The notes beneath the pieces were generated by a model that did no database searches, was not told where the DNA came from, and saw only the letters and a program-made list of their open reading frames with translations. 31,521 bases of DNA from JBGTIS01 sp041745535 (GTDB lineage: Bacteria > Bacteroidota > Bacteroidia > Cytophagales > Cyclobacteriaceae), in assembly GCA_041745535.1 (NCBI GenBank), contig JBGTIS010000014.1, positions 1 to 31,521 on the forward strand. Direction: 5' to 3'. Positions 1 to 10,184 of the stretch are shown here, one piece after another (position 1 is the first letter of the stretch; every line of letters begins with the position of its first letter). Both the position numbers and the translations under genes were made by a program.

Positions 1-2868
1 GCTTTGCCCGGAGTAAATGTGTTGGTAAAAGGTACTACTACCGGCACTGTAACTGATACCGATGGTAACTACCAGATCACGGTACCAGAAGGGTCTAATG
101 TATTGGTTTTCTCCTCTATTGGTTACACCAACCAGGAAATTGAAATCGGCAACCGCACTACCATCAATGTTAACCTGAAAGAAGATATTCAGTCATTAAG
201 CGAAGTGGTGGTAGTAGGTTATGGTACACAGGAACGAAAAGAAATTACCAGTGCGGTTACCAGCGTTACACCCGAAAGTTTTAACAAAGGAAATATTACC
301 GATGTGGCCCAACTGGTACAGGGTAAAGTAGCGGGATTGTCGGTATCCAGAGCTGGTGGCGATCCGAATAATAATTATACAATTCGCCTCCGGGGCCTTT
401 CTTCACTGGGCTCAAACACCGAACCGCTGGTGGTAGTGGATGGGCAAATAGGCGCCGACCTGAATAGTGTGGACCCGAATGATATTCAGAGTATAGACAT
501 TCTGAAAGACGGTTCGGCAGCAGCCATTTACGGTACCCGCGGTTCGGCAGGCGTTATTCTGATCACGACCAAAACAGGCGGTAAAGAGGGCGTTACCCAT
601 GTCGACTATAACGGATACATTTCTACCGAATCACCTGCGCGACTGGTAGAAGTGATGGACGCGGCAGAATTTCGGCAACTGGGTATTGGGAACGACAGAG
701 GCGCCAGCACCAACTGGTACGATGAAATTACCCGGACGGCTGTATCGCATACCCACAATATCTCGCTGTCGGGATCGTCCAAAACTAGTACAAGTTATCG
801 GGCTTCTCTGAATTTTAGAGACATACAGGGGGTAGCTATCAAAACAGGATTTGAAAGATTAAATGGCAGGTTAACCCTGCAGCAAAGAGCGCTTAACGAC
901 AAGCTTGTATTTAATCTGAATATCGCCTCTACCAGAAGCAATTCGGACCTGGGATGGAGCGATGCCTTTAAATACGCCGCCATTTATAATCCTACCGCAC
1001 CGGTACATACTACCGATCCTTTGTTTAACCTGGCCGGAGGCGGATATTTTGAAGAAAATTTCGTGGATTATGCCAATCCAGTAGCTGTGCTGAGACAAAA
1101 TTCTAATCAACAAACCGCTAAAAAAACCAATATCCTGTTTTCAGCGGAATACGAAATAATTAAAAACCTTAGGTTCCTGATGAGATACGGACAGGAATCG
1201 GGTAATACGTACAGATCGGTTTACCTTCCAAAAAATGCCTTCTATTTGCCTACCCTGGAAGTAACAGGCCGGAGTTTCAGCGGATTTACCAAAAGTGGCT
1301 ATGGCGTTAAAAGAGACGATGAATCTTTTGACCAGTTGTTCGAATCGATTCTTACTTACGACCAGGCGCTGGGAGATATTGACTTTACGGCATTGGCGGG
1401 GTATTCGTATCAGGCCTTTAACGATGAGGGTTTGGAAATGGCAGGAGGTGGATTCTTAACCGATAAAACCAGCGAAAACTTATCCTCAGCCCGTGATTTT
1501 GCCAATGGCATGGGCCGGGTTTTTAGCTATAAAAATGGTAGTCGGCTGGTAGGTTTTTTCGGAAGAATTAATCTGAATTATGATAACACTTATTTTCTTT
1601 CGGCCAGCTACCGCAGAGAAGGTTCTACCATGTTTGGTGAAAATAACAAATGGGGCGATTTTCCTGCCATTAGTGGTGGTATCGACCTTTCCAGATTGGC
1701 ACCCATCCCCTGGGCAAGCAACCTGAAACTCAGGGCCAGCTACGGAATTACGGGTGCATTGCCGCCTAATCCCTATTTATCGCTTCAGACGTTACAGGCA
1801 GGTACTGCCCTGTTTTATTCAGGAAATGATGGTTATGTAAGTTCTTTCGGCCCTGAACGCAACCCAAACCCCAACCTGAGGTGGGAAAGAAAAAAAGAGT
1901 TTGACCTGGGGCTTGACTTTGTGATGTTGGATGACCGCCTAACGGGTACCATCGACTATTTCAACCGTACTACCAACGACCTTATTTTTGAGGCACAGGT
2001 ACCTGTACCACCAAATCTGGTACCCACTACCTGGTTGAATATCGGAAGGCTTGAAAGTAGCGGATTTGAATTTGCGCTGGGTTATGACGTCATCAGTAAG
2101 AACGATTTTAACTGGAATACTTCTTTAAATTTTACTACCTATAGTATTAAACTTGCCGACCTGGATGCTGATGAAGGCAGTGCGTCTATCCCGCCTGCCA
2201 ACCTGGGCACACCGGGTCAGGAAGCTACCCAGATTGCCCGTGCTATTCCTGGCGAAAAACTTGGCATCCTGTGGGGACTGACCTACGAAAGGATTGATGA
2301 AGCCGGCAAATTTGTATTCAAAGATTTAAACAATGACGGCACCATTACTACAGACGATCAGGGGAAGGTAGGCAATGGACTGCCCGACTTTGAATTCGGA
2401 TGGAATAATAGCCTGACTTTCAGAAACTGGGATCTTAATTTCTTTTTCCGTGGCGCTATCGGACATGATCTGGTAAACAGCTACCGCGCGTTTTATGAAA
2501 ATCCCCGGGTAGCTACCAGCTATAATGTAGTAAAAACCAAATACTACAATCCTGATTTGGATGACTCACAGGCATTCAGCAGCTTATTTGTAGAAAATGC
2601 CTCATTCGTAGAGTTGGACAACGCAACGCTGGGCTATACGGTAGCTTTACCTGATGAAGGTGTATTAAGAAGTTTGCGGTTATACCTTTCCGGACAAAAC
2701 CTGTTTATGATCACCGATTATACCGGTCCGGATCCGGAAGTTCGTTTTCAGGATCGGTCTCTTCAGGATGGCCGGTATGCCAATGTAGTGCTTACTCCTG
2801 GTATCGACAGAAGAGAAACCTGGCTGTGGGCCAGATCTTTCACCTTTGGGGTTAATGTTGGATTCTAA
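1..2868 (+). CDS. SusC/RagA-family TonB-dependent outer-membrane transporter, 5' end outside window
   Basis: This is a TonB-linked outer-membrane channel that, with a SusD lipoprotein, imports oligosaccharides or other large nutrients across the outer membrane. The visible 955 codons begin inside the carboxypeptidase-regulatory-like domain (LPGVNVLVKG, then a GxYxITVPEG stretch, about residues 1-60), so the signal peptide and the first few dozen residues lie upstream. Next come the linker LSEVVVVGYGTQ and the plug domain (about 75-190), with RLRGLSSLG, PLVVVDG and the family hallmark SIDILKDGSAAAIYGTRG. The rest is beta-barrel, ending in a C-terminal Phe (NVGF) as is usual for barrels. A susD gene follows within 11 bp, so the two form one operon. 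The substrate cannot be read from the sequence. Family assignment is very secure. Confidence 0.97.
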   Translation, partial: ALPGVNVLVKGTTTGTVTDTDGNYQITVPEGSNVLVFSSIGYTNQEIEIGNRTTINVNLKEDIQSLSEVVVVGYGTQERKEITSAVTSVTPESFNKGNITDVAQLVQGKVAGLSVSRAGGDPNNNYTIRLRGLSSLGSNTEPLVVVDGQIGADLNSVDPNDIQSIDILKDGSAAAIYGTRGSAGVILITTKTGGKEGVTHVDYNGYISTESPARLVEVMDAAEFRQLGIGNDRGASTNWYDEITRTAVSHTHNISLSGSSKTSTSYRASLNFRDIQGVAIKTGFERLNGRLTLQQRALNDKLVFNLNIASTRSNSDLGWSDAFKYAAIYNPTAPVHTTDPLFNLAGGGYFEENFVDYANPVAVLRQNSNQQTAKKTNILFSAEYEIIKNLRFLMRYGQESGNTYRSVYLPKNAFYLPTLEVTGRSFSGFTKSGYGVKRDDESFDQLFESILTYDQALGDIDFTALAGYSYQAFNDEGLEMAGGGFLTDKTSENLSSARDFANGMGRVFSYKNGSRLVGFFGRINLNYDNTYFLSASYRREGSTMFGENNKWGDFPAISGGIDLSRLAPIPWASNLKLRASYGITGALPPNPYLSLQTLQAGTALFYSGNDGYVSSFGPERNPNPNLRWERKKEFDLGLDFVMLDDRLTGTIDYFNRTTNDLIFEAQVPVPPNLVPTTWLNIGRLESSGFEFALGYDVISKNDFNWNTSLNFTTYSIKLADLDADEGSASIPPANLGTPGQEATQIARAIPGEKLGILWGLTYERIDEAGKFVFKDLNNDGTITTDDQGKVGNGLPDFEFGWNNSLTFRNWDLNFFFRGAIGHDLVNSYRAFYENPRVATSYNVVKTKYYNPDLDDSQAFSSLFVENASFVELDNATLGYTVALPDEGVLRSLRLYLSGQNLFMITDYTGPDPEVRFQDRSLQDGRYANVVLTPGIDRRETWLWARSFTFGVNVGF

Positions 2869-2879
2869 TTTTATTGAAA

Positions 2880-4517
2880 ATGAAATTTAAAACAAATAAT
2901 ATGAAAACGATTGGCAAGAAAGTGCTGCTGCTCAGTATATTGCTCGGACTTACCGTGCCTTCCTGTACCAATTTGGATGAAACTGAATTGCTATACGATG
3001 AAGTAACTTCTGACGATTTCTATAAAACTGACGAAGAACTGACCTCTGCCGTAGGCGATGCCTATACCCTGTTGTTTACTTTTTACCAGAACAACAACAT
3101 GATGCCTTTAAACGAGGTAACTTCCGACGAGATAATGGTTCCGACGCGCGGTGCCGACTGGGGCGATGGAGGCCATTGGGTAAGGTTGCACAAACATACC
3201 TGGACGCCGCAGGATAGCCGGATTACCCAGGGCTGGGAATATTTTTTCAATGGTGTGAATACCTGTAACCGGCTATTGGCCATACTGGAACCTATCGGCA
3301 CGCCGGAAGCTGACGCGATAGTTGCTGAGTTGAAATGTTTACGGGCTATTTATTACTACTGGCTTATGGATTTGTATGGAAATGTCCCCATCAGCACTGA
3401 TTTTACAGCCACCGAGCCACCCGCTAACAATACCCGGCAGGAAGTATATAATTTCGTAGAAAAGGAATTAACTGAAAATGGCCCGCTGCTGGCTAAAACC
3501 GGTCCTACGGAAGAAGCTACCTATGGCAGGGTTAATTATTATGTGGTGCAGGCTGCCCTGGTAAAATTATACCTGAACGCGGAAGTATATACCGGCACGC
3601 CGCAATGGCAGAAAGCCCTGGATGCCAGCGATGAAATTATCAATTCAGGCATGTATAATTTAACAACCAATTACAGAGATAATTTTGCTAAAGATAATAA
3701 GGGTTCAAGCGAGTTTATCTGGGCTATCCCATTTGACGAGGTATTTGCCCAGGGGTTCCATCTGCCCATGATTACGCTGCATCCTGAAAGCCAGAAAACG
3801 TATAATATGACTTCCCAGCCGTGGAATGGCTTTACTTCTATACAGGAGTTTTACGAGTCGTATACCGATCCGGCACAAAACCCTGGTCCGCAGGGCGAAG
3901 TGGTAGGTTCTGCTCCTGACGGCGCGCTTACTACAGGTACCCTGGATGGCCGCTTGAGTAATTTTCTGGTAGGCCCGCAATATGCTGCCGATGGCACCCT
4001 GTTGCAGGATGGCGGCGCGGATACCAACGATCCGAATGGGCCGCCTATTACTTTTACGCCTTATATGAATGAACTGGAACCCAATGCCTGGCGGCAATCC
4101 GGCGCGCGAATTGGTAAATGGGAGTTTTACAATGGAATGGGGCAGTTTTTAAGCAACGATTTTGCTATTTTCCGCTATGCCGATATCCTGTTATCGAAAG
4201 CAGAAGCCCGGGCTAATTTGTTTGGTTATGGCGATGTAGAGGCTTTGATGCTGGTGAATCAGATTAGAGAAAGAGCCGGTGTGGATCCATTTACTACGCT
4301 GGATGCTAACAAATTATTAGCAGAAAGAGGACGTGAATTATTCGCTGAAGTACACCGGCGGGTCGATCAGATTCGGTTTGGAACATTTAATGATGCCTGG
4401 AGATTTAAAGATGCCGATCTGGATAAACATGTTAATATTTTTCCCATACCCGAAACCCAGATTAATACCAATCCTAACCTGAAACAAAATCCGGGTTATC
4501 CGGGAGGTCCGGGATAA
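2880..4517 (+). CDS. SusD/RagB-family nutrient-binding outer-membrane lipoprotein
   Basis: This is the surface-exposed lipoprotein partner that caps the SusC channel and binds the nutrient. From ATG 2880 it has 545 residues, with a lysine-rich N-region, a hydrophobic stretch VLLLSILLGLTV and lipobox Cys29 (PSCTN). ATG 2901 and TTG 2874 are in frame too; ATG 2880 or 2901 give the best signal peptides. The SusD N-terminal domain follows (SDDFYKTDEELTSAVGDAY; WEYFFNGVNTCNRLL; LRAIYYYWLMDLYG), then the RagB/SusD C-terminal domain (FRYADILLSKAEARA; LLAERGRELFAEVHRR) and the usual ending NPNLKQNPGYPG. Length and order fit the family. It starts 11 bp after susC and shares its transcript. Hairpins at 4521-4552 and 4611-4644 probably end the operon. 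Confidence 0.97.
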   Translation: MKFKTNNMKTIGKKVLLLSILLGLTVPSCTNLDETELLYDEVTSDDFYKTDEELTSAVGDAYTLLFTFYQNNNMMPLNEVTSDEIMVPTRGADWGDGGHWVRLHKHTWTPQDSRITQGWEYFFNGVNTCNRLLAILEPIGTPEADAIVAELKCLRAIYYYWLMDLYGNVPISTDFTATEPPANNTRQEVYNFVEKELTENGPLLAKTGPTEEATYGRVNYYVVQAALVKLYLNAEVYTGTPQWQKALDASDEIINSGMYNLTTNYRDNFAKDNKGSSEFIWAIPFDEVFAQGFHLPMITLHPESQKTYNMTSQPWNGFTSIQEFYESYTDPAQNPGPQGEVVGSAPDGALTTGTLDGRLSNFLVGPQYAADGTLLQDGGADTNDPNGPPITFTPYMNELEPNAWRQSGARIGKWEFYNGMGQFLSNDFAIFRYADILLSKAEARANLFGYGDVEALMLVNQIRERAGVDPFTTLDANKLLAERGRELFAEVHRRVDQIRFGTFNDAWRFKDADLDKHVNIFPIPETQINTNPNLKQNPGYPGGPG

Positions 4518-4520
4518 GGC

Positions 4521-4552
4521 ATATAAAACAATGCGTTTTTACTGTTTTATAT
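4521..4552 (+). terminator. AT-rich hairpin just after susD
   Basis: A perfect 10-bp inverted repeat, ATATAAAACA (4521-4530) and TGTTTTATAT (4543-4552), encloses a 12-nt loop. It begins 3 bp after the susD stop. The stem is weak in GC and no clean T-run follows, so this is a candidate terminator or mRNA 3'-end stabiliser for the susCD transcript. Confidence 0.5.
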
Positions 4553-4610
4553 AGCTACTAAATATTTACAGTAAAAGTAAATAATAGTGAAAAAGTACAT
4601 GTACAGAAAT

Positions 4611-4644
4611 CAGAGGCAGGATATAACAGGAAATCCTGCTTCTG
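4611..4644 (+). terminator. Strong hairpin between susD and the small lipoprotein gene
   Basis: CAGAGGCAGGAT (4611-4622) pairs with ATCCTGCTTCTG (4633-4644). The 12-bp stem has one G-U wobble and a 10-nt loop. It is followed by GGTTTCA rather than a long T-run. It could be the true terminator of the susCD operon, or a 5'-leader structure of the lipoprotein gene starting at 4670, only 25 bp on. Confidence 0.5.
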
Positions 4645-4669
4645 GTTTCAAACCCTGGATAACCATATT

Positions 4670-5233
4670 TTGAGATATCTGATCGTTTTTTTTATACTGT
4701 TGGGTTGTACAAAACCCTCAGCATACCAGGAAATGGTAGACCGGGAACTGGCCAAAGGCATCCGGGTAGACAGTCTTTTTATGGGCATTAGGCTGGGTAT
4801 GACCCAAAAGGAATTTTTTGCCTATTGTTGGGAAATGAACAAGCAAGGGATATTTACCGATGGTCCGGGCAATATGTCAGTTGAGTATGAGATCAAAGAG
4901 CTGAAATATCTGGCTTTCATGCATTTCTATCCTGATTTCTATGAAAATAAGATTTATAAAATGCCTGTAAAGTTTAGTTACAAAGGCTGGGCGCCCTGGA
5001 ACAAGCAACTTTTTGCGGATAGCCTGCAACTGGATGTACTTCGGTTATACAAAAAATGGTATGGCGATGGATTTATCAAAATCACGAATCCCGATAAAGG
5101 GGACTTATACGTAAAAGTAGACGGCAACCGACGGATTATCATTTCCCGTTACGACGACCTTCATGTAATGGTGATGTATGCTGACTTACTGCTTGATCAG
5201 GAACTTCAGAAAAATCAATTTATCAGCCGTTAG
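4670..5233 (+). CDS. Small lipoprotein of unknown function
   Basis: The 187-residue product begins MRYLIVFFILLGCTKPS, a very short lipoprotein signal with Cys13 as the likely lipidation site. The start codon is TTG at 4670. No in-frame ATG lies upstream of the signal peptide, so TTG is favoured by the lipobox alone. The mature part has a stretch IRLGMTQKEFFAYCWEMN, which resembles short periplasmic proteins with an 'LGMt..ev' start motif, and a C-terminal half rich in aromatic and basic residues. I do not recognise the family. Base use is like that of the neighbouring chromosomal genes. It converges with the permease gene at 5256 after only 22 bp. That it is a real lipoprotein is likely; its role is unknown. 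Confidence 0.75.
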   Translation: MRYLIVFFILLGCTKPSAYQEMVDRELAKGIRVDSLFMGIRLGMTQKEFFAYCWEMNKQGIFTDGPGNMSVEYEIKELKYLAFMHFYPDFYENKIYKMPVKFSYKGWAPWNKQLFADSLQLDVLRLYKKWYGDGFIKITNPDKGDLYVKVDGNRRIIISRYDDLHVMVMYADLLLDQELQKNQFISR

Positions 5234-5255
5234 TATCTTAGTTTTCCCCTAATGA

Positions 5256-7679
5256 TTATTCATACCGTAAACTATCCACTGGGTTGCGGCGGGCTGCTTT
5301 TAATGCTTGCCCACTTACAGAAAGGAAAGCAATGGTCAACACCAAAAGGCTAGGAAGAGCGTAGAGCCACCATTGTATTTCAGTTCGGTACACAAAATTG
5401 TTCAACCATTCTACAGCGAGGTAATTAGCAATCGGAATAGCAATAATAATGGCTATCAAAATGAGTTTCAGGTAATCTTTAGTCAGTAAAATCAGGATGT
5501 TACTGATGGAAGCTCCTAATACTTTTCTGATTCCGATTTCCTTGATGCGCTGGGTGGCATGAAAAGTAACCAATCCTAGTAAACCGAGCAGTGCCACTAT
5601 ACCAATTAACCAAGTAAACAGGTTAATGAGTTGACCGGTTAAAATTTCATTATGATAGAGCTGGTTGTAATGGGCATCGAAAAAGAAATAGTCAAAGGGA
5701 AGATCGGTAAAGGTGCTCCATTGCTTTTCAATATAAGCCAAAGTTTTCTGTACGTTACGGCTGCTGACGCGTACAGAGATAAAATTATTACCCCAGGATT
5801 GGGGTGAAAATTCAGGTAACAACAGCATGGGTTTGATGGCCATATGCATAGAGGCATAATGAAAATTTTCCGTTACCCCCACTACCGTATAAGTCGTACC
5901 GTCTTCCCCGTACAATTGGATTTTCTTACCGATAGGCTCTTTCCATCCAAACTCATCAGCAGCCTGCTGGTTGATCACCGCAGCAAAGGAATCGGTTGCA
6001 TATTGGGTAGAGAAAAAACGGCCTTCCCGCATCTTGATACCATAGGTATTTGCGAAATCTTCATCGGTCCAGCTAAATTCCAGGGCCATATTTTTCGTGC
6101 CTTCCGGATAGAACTGCACATTATTAAACTCTTCACCGGGTATGCTATTCGAAGCGGAAACTTGAGAAATACTGTTATAATTGCTAAGTTGCTGATTAAA
6201 AAGGCCTGCACGTTTACCCAGCACAGCGCTGTTTCGTAATACCAGTACATTTTCTTTGTTGAAACCTAAATTTTGATTCTGTATGAAATCAATTTGCTGA
6301 CCAATTACCAGGGTACCGATCACCATCATATAACAGATGGCAAACTGGAAGACAATCAGCCCATTTCGGAAACTGGTTTTTTGTCGTGTTTTCTGAAGTT
6401 TACCGGAAAGCACTTTGACCGGCTCCATGCTCGTAAGGTAAAAGGCCGGATATATACCCGAAAGCAAAGAAACTATTAAAGTAAGCACAAGCAGCAGGGG
6501 CAACGTTAACCAATTGCCAAAGTAATCAATATGCAACGATTGACCGGTCAGCCTTTTCAGTAAGGGAAAAGCGGCTTCACAGATAAGTAGTGCCAGTAGC
6601 ACGGAGGTGAGGCAGATAAAAAATGATTCGCCCAGATGTTGAATGACCAATTGTTTTCTGCTGGAACCCATTACTTTTTTTACGCCAATTTCTTTGGCCC
6701 TGGATAAAGACTTGGCGGTGGTGAGATTGATAAAATTAATACACGCAAGGATGAGTACCAACAATCCGGCTGAAGAAAATATATAGATATAAGTGATACT
6801 GCCATTGGGTTCAAATTCGCCATTAAGGTGCGATTTCAGGTGAATATCCGTGAGCGATTGTAAAAACGACCCCCACCGATTGCCTTCTGCCCACCATTGG
6901 TCAAAATTTTCAAAGCCAAGGTGTTTACGATAAACTTCGGGCAAAGCAGCTTCCACATTTTCAGCAGAAGCACCTTCTTTTAGCAGAATATAGGTAGATA
7001 AATAGTTGTTTTGCCAGTTATCCTCATTGATGTAGGAGAGTTCTTTCGTGGAGATCAGAAAATCAAAATGAAAGTGAGAAGCTTCCGGAACATCCTGTAG
7101 TATGCCTTCAATTTCAAAAGGTGTATCTTCTTCATTATCGGCGAAAAACAAGGTCTTTCCAATAATCTGTTGTGTATCCCAGTTTCTACCAAAATATTTT
7201 TCTGCTGAGGATGCTGTAATCAGTATCTTCCCTTTTTCCCGAAGCACTGTTGCCGGATTACCTGCCAACAGTGGAAAACTAAATATATCAAAAAAGGTAG
7301 AATCGGCAGCATAGATCCTCTTTTCTTCCAGTGACTTTACAACCTGTCCATTCTCAATAATTTTGATGAAAATACTCTCCAGATTTTCCACCCGGCAGGC
7401 ACTTTCTATTGGTGAAATATCCTGCATGAGTGTAGGCGCCAGTTGGGGTGTGGTATAAGTTTGCCGAAACTCCGAATCTCCAAGTTTACCAAATACTCCA
7501 ACTCTGGAAATTCGATCTGCTTTTTCATGAAAACGGTCGTACGACAGTTCATGCTGCACATACAGAAAAAGCATGATACTTACAGCAATCCCGATTGAAA
7601 GACCGAACAGATTAATAAATGAGAATAGCTTATTCTTTAAAGCATTTCTCCAGGCAAGTGTTATATAGTGTTTTATCAT
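5256..7679 (-). CDS. FtsX-like ABC transporter permease (MacB periplasmic core), copy 1
   Basis: This 807-residue inner-membrane protein has the double arrangement typical of Bacteroidota. The start MIKHYITLAWRNALKNKLFSFINLFGLSIG runs into the first membrane segment. A MacB-like periplasmic domain follows (about 45-275), then three membrane segments with the FtsX motif LSRAKEIGVKKVMGSSRKQL (about 325-350). A second periplasmic domain (about 430-670) and a second FtsX block with RIKEIGIRKVLGASISNI complete it. The C-terminal tag ARRNPVDSLRYE is shared with the upstream paralogue. Such permeases act with a separate MacB/LolD-type ATPase in export, lipoprotein release or antimicrobial-peptide response; no ATPase gene is in the window. 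It lies 24 bp downstream of copy 2 and is probably co-transcribed with it. Confidence 0.95.
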   Translation of the reverse strand: MIKHYITLAWRNALKNKLFSFINLFGLSIGIAVSIMLFLYVQHELSYDRFHEKADRISRVGVFGKLGDSEFRQTYTTPQLAPTLMQDISPIESACRVENLESIFIKIIENGQVVKSLEEKRIYAADSTFFDIFSFPLLAGNPATVLREKGKILITASSAEKYFGRNWDTQQIIGKTLFFADNEEDTPFEIEGILQDVPEASHFHFDFLISTKELSYINEDNWQNNYLSTYILLKEGASAENVEAALPEVYRKHLGFENFDQWWAEGNRWGSFLQSLTDIHLKSHLNGEFEPNGSITYIYIFSSAGLLVLILACINFINLTTAKSLSRAKEIGVKKVMGSSRKQLVIQHLGESFFICLTSVLLALLICEAAFPLLKRLTGQSLHIDYFGNWLTLPLLLVLTLIVSLLSGIYPAFYLTSMEPVKVLSGKLQKTRQKTSFRNGLIVFQFAICYMMVIGTLVIGQQIDFIQNQNLGFNKENVLVLRNSAVLGKRAGLFNQQLSNYNSISQVSASNSIPGEEFNNVQFYPEGTKNMALEFSWTDEDFANTYGIKMREGRFFSTQYATDSFAAVINQQAADEFGWKEPIGKKIQLYGEDGTTYTVVGVTENFHYASMHMAIKPMLLLPEFSPQSWGNNFISVRVSSRNVQKTLAYIEKQWSTFTDLPFDYFFFDAHYNQLYHNEILTGQLINLFTWLIGIVALLGLLGLVTFHATQRIKEIGIRKVLGASISNILILLTKDYLKLILIAIIIAIPIANYLAVEWLNNFVYRTEIQWWLYALPSLLVLTIAFLSVSGQALKAARRNPVDSLRYE

Positions 7680-7703
7680 ATATTTTGAAGTAGATGTTAC
7701 TGC

Positions 7704-10172
7704 TTACTCATATTTTAAACTATCCACCGGATTTTGCCGGGCTGCTTTGATGGTTTGTCCACTGACTGACAACAAAGCAATCAGCAATACCAAAGCACTG
7801 GGAATGGCATACAACCACCAATGTATGTCAATGCTGTAAGCAAAGCTTTGGAGCCAATCGGTAATGAAGTAGTTGGCCAGAGGAATAGCAATCACAAAGG
7901 CAATCAGTATTAATTTGATGTAATCTTTGGATAGCAGGAGCAAAATACCAGATACCGAAGCTCCCAACACTTTCCGTATACCAATTTCTTTGGTCCGTTG
8001 CAGGGTAGTATAAGATGCCAGTCCAAACAAACCCAGCCCTGCAACGAATAAAACCAATAGGGCGAAAAAGGTGAAAAGCCGGTTAAACCTGATCTCAGCC
8101 TGATACTGATGGTCAAAAAAATTATCTAAAAAGAAGTAATCGAAGGCATTACCCTCATAGTAATGCAGGTAAGTGGTTTCAATGGTTTGCAGCAGGTGGT
8201 GAAGGTCATTGTATGCATTGAAAGAAGCAGGGTCAATTTTGACTGAAATGTAGTTTTTTTCAGAATGGTCAACCACAAATAACAAAGGTTCATAAGCCTG
8301 CGCCACAGAATGCTGGTGGTAGTTCTTGATGATACCAATGATTTCCCTTTCCTCTCCTATGGCAGATACTACCTTTTGCTGGAGTGCCGCTTCCGGATTA
8401 CTGAAACCCAATAAAAATGCTGCTTCTTCATTCATCAGCATTGTTTCTCCCTGCATATCCTTTTGATTTTCAGAAGAAAAATTTCTGCCTACCAGCAACG
8501 TTGCCTGATAAGTATCTATAAAGTGAGTATCTACTTTCATGGTAGCGATGGTATGCGCATTTTCCCATGCTTCCTGGCTGGGCTTATACATCGAAATATT
8601 TTTCACATTGGTTCCTGGTACCGCACTCGTCACACTCACAGATCTGACAGCAGGTTGTTGTAACAAGGTTTGTCTGAATGCCTCCATATGGTTATCGGTA
8701 TTTTCTGCCGCTGAGGTGACGGTTGGGCCATGCAAAACGAGTATTTGTTCCAGATTTACGCCAAGATCTTTATTGCGCATAAAGTGTATTTGTTCAAATA
8801 CGATCAGTGTTCCCGCGATCAGGGCAACAGAAGCCACATACTGCACGATCACTAATCCTTTTCTCAAAACAATTCCCCGGGAAGAGCCTTTAAAGTTTCC
8901 TTTCAATACAGTTGCAGGTTTATAATTAGAAAGCACCAAAGCAGGATAAAAACTGGATAACAGGGGACCCAAAAAAAGCAAGAATAAAAGCATAGGAATG
9001 ATAAATGGGCTTATCCACAGTACATTGGGTAGGGAAGAAGTAGCAAAAAAATGAGTAAAGGGCAACAACAGGTAGTAGAGCAAAAAACCGAACAATAAAG
9101 CCATCGCGTTGATCAGAAAAGATTCGGATAAAAACTGTTTGACCAACTGCCACCGTTGAGAACCCATTATTTTTCTGATGCCCACTTCTTTGGCGCGTTC
9201 CAAAGATCGGACGGTGGAAAGGTTGATGTAATTGATGTAGGCAATGAGTAATACAATGATCGCCACCATGCTGATGAATTGAACCGTAGTTATATCTCCA
9301 TTGGGCGATAGCTCATCCTGAAATTTAGAATATAAATGAATATCTCTCAAGGGTTGCAGGTAAAATAGCAAGGCAGCATTGTTCCAGCTTTTGAGTTTCT
9401 CACCCATATATTTTTCTGCTGCACGATTGATTTTTGCTTCCAGATCCGAAATATTAGCTGTTGGATTTACTCTCAGATAGGTGTAAAATCCGGGCCACCC
9501 CCAGTTCTCTTCCAGGGGAATCATACTGGTGGCTTCTAACCTTTCCAGGGTAGAAAAAGAGAGAAGAAAATCAAAATTCAGATGAGACTGCGCTGGTAAA
9601 TCTATTACGACAGCACTGATGGTAAAAATAGCTTCATTCTCACCATCATGCCAATAAAGGGTTCGCCCGATAGGGTTGATACCTTCTCCAAAATATTTGA
9701 TAGCTGTCTGTTTGGTAATAACGGCTGTGTTCGTCTGGCGAAGAGGTTGCTGGCTGCCATAGATCGTTTGCGGGGAAAAAATATCGAAAAAGGAAGAGTC
9801 TGCGAAATAGATGTGTTCTTCATTGAAACTTTGGGTAGCTTTTCCATCATCAAAACTGATGGTGCCGGAGGTAGGGTGAATTCTGGCGACGGCCAGTACT
9901 TCAGGAATTTCATGCTGTATTACCGGAGTTAAGGGACTATAGACGGCTGCTGATTGACTCTTCAGTTCGCCTTTTTGATAAAATTCATGGGTTACCCGGT
10001 AAATATTTTCACTTTGATAATGAAAACGGTCAAAACTTGTTTCAAAGGTCACATAGTTGACAAGCAGCAGGCAGGCAGTCATTCCTATGACCAGGCCCAG
10101 TATATTGATCAATGAGAAGAACTTGTTTCTCCACAAGGTTCGCCACGCGATTTTGAAGTAGTTTTTAATCAT
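7704..10172 (-). CDS. FtsX-like ABC transporter permease (MacB periplasmic core), copy 2
   Basis: This 822-residue paralogue of the next gene shares its whole architecture: start MIKNYFKIAWRTLWRNKFFSLINILG, a periplasmic MacB-type domain, and a three-helix FtsX block with LERAKEVGIRKIMGSQRWQL (about 325-345). A second periplasmic domain and a second FtsX block with RTKEIGIRKVLGASVSGI follow, ending in ARQNPVDSLKYE. The similarity covers the full length, so the two arose by tandem duplication. The ATG at 10172 fits the conserved N-terminus. The first gene of the array has decayed (10185-10325), so this is now the first intact one. The ATPase partner is not encoded nearby. The transported substrate cannot be deduced. 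Confidence 0.95.
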   Translation of the reverse strand: MIKNYFKIAWRTLWRNKFFSLINILGLVIGMTACLLLVNYVTFETSFDRFHYQSENIYRVTHEFYQKGELKSQSAAVYSPLTPVIQHEIPEVLAVARIHPTSGTISFDDGKATQSFNEEHIYFADSSFFDIFSPQTIYGSQQPLRQTNTAVITKQTAIKYFGEGINPIGRTLYWHDGENEAIFTISAVVIDLPAQSHLNFDFLLSFSTLERLEATSMIPLEENWGWPGFYTYLRVNPTANISDLEAKINRAAEKYMGEKLKSWNNAALLFYLQPLRDIHLYSKFQDELSPNGDITTVQFISMVAIIVLLIAYINYINLSTVRSLERAKEVGIRKIMGSQRWQLVKQFLSESFLINAMALLFGFLLYYLLLPFTHFFATSSLPNVLWISPFIIPMLLFLLFLGPLLSSFYPALVLSNYKPATVLKGNFKGSSRGIVLRKGLVIVQYVASVALIAGTLIVFEQIHFMRNKDLGVNLEQILVLHGPTVTSAAENTDNHMEAFRQTLLQQPAVRSVSVTSAVPGTNVKNISMYKPSQEAWENAHTIATMKVDTHFIDTYQATLLVGRNFSSENQKDMQGETMLMNEEAAFLLGFSNPEAALQQKVVSAIGEEREIIGIIKNYHQHSVAQAYEPLLFVVDHSEKNYISVKIDPASFNAYNDLHHLLQTIETTYLHYYEGNAFDYFFLDNFFDHQYQAEIRFNRLFTFFALLVLFVAGLGLFGLASYTTLQRTKEIGIRKVLGASVSGILLLLSKDYIKLILIAFVIAIPLANYFITDWLQSFAYSIDIHWWLYAIPSALVLLIALLSVSGQTIKAARQNPVDSLKYE

Positions 10173-10184
10173 AATTTTTAAGAT

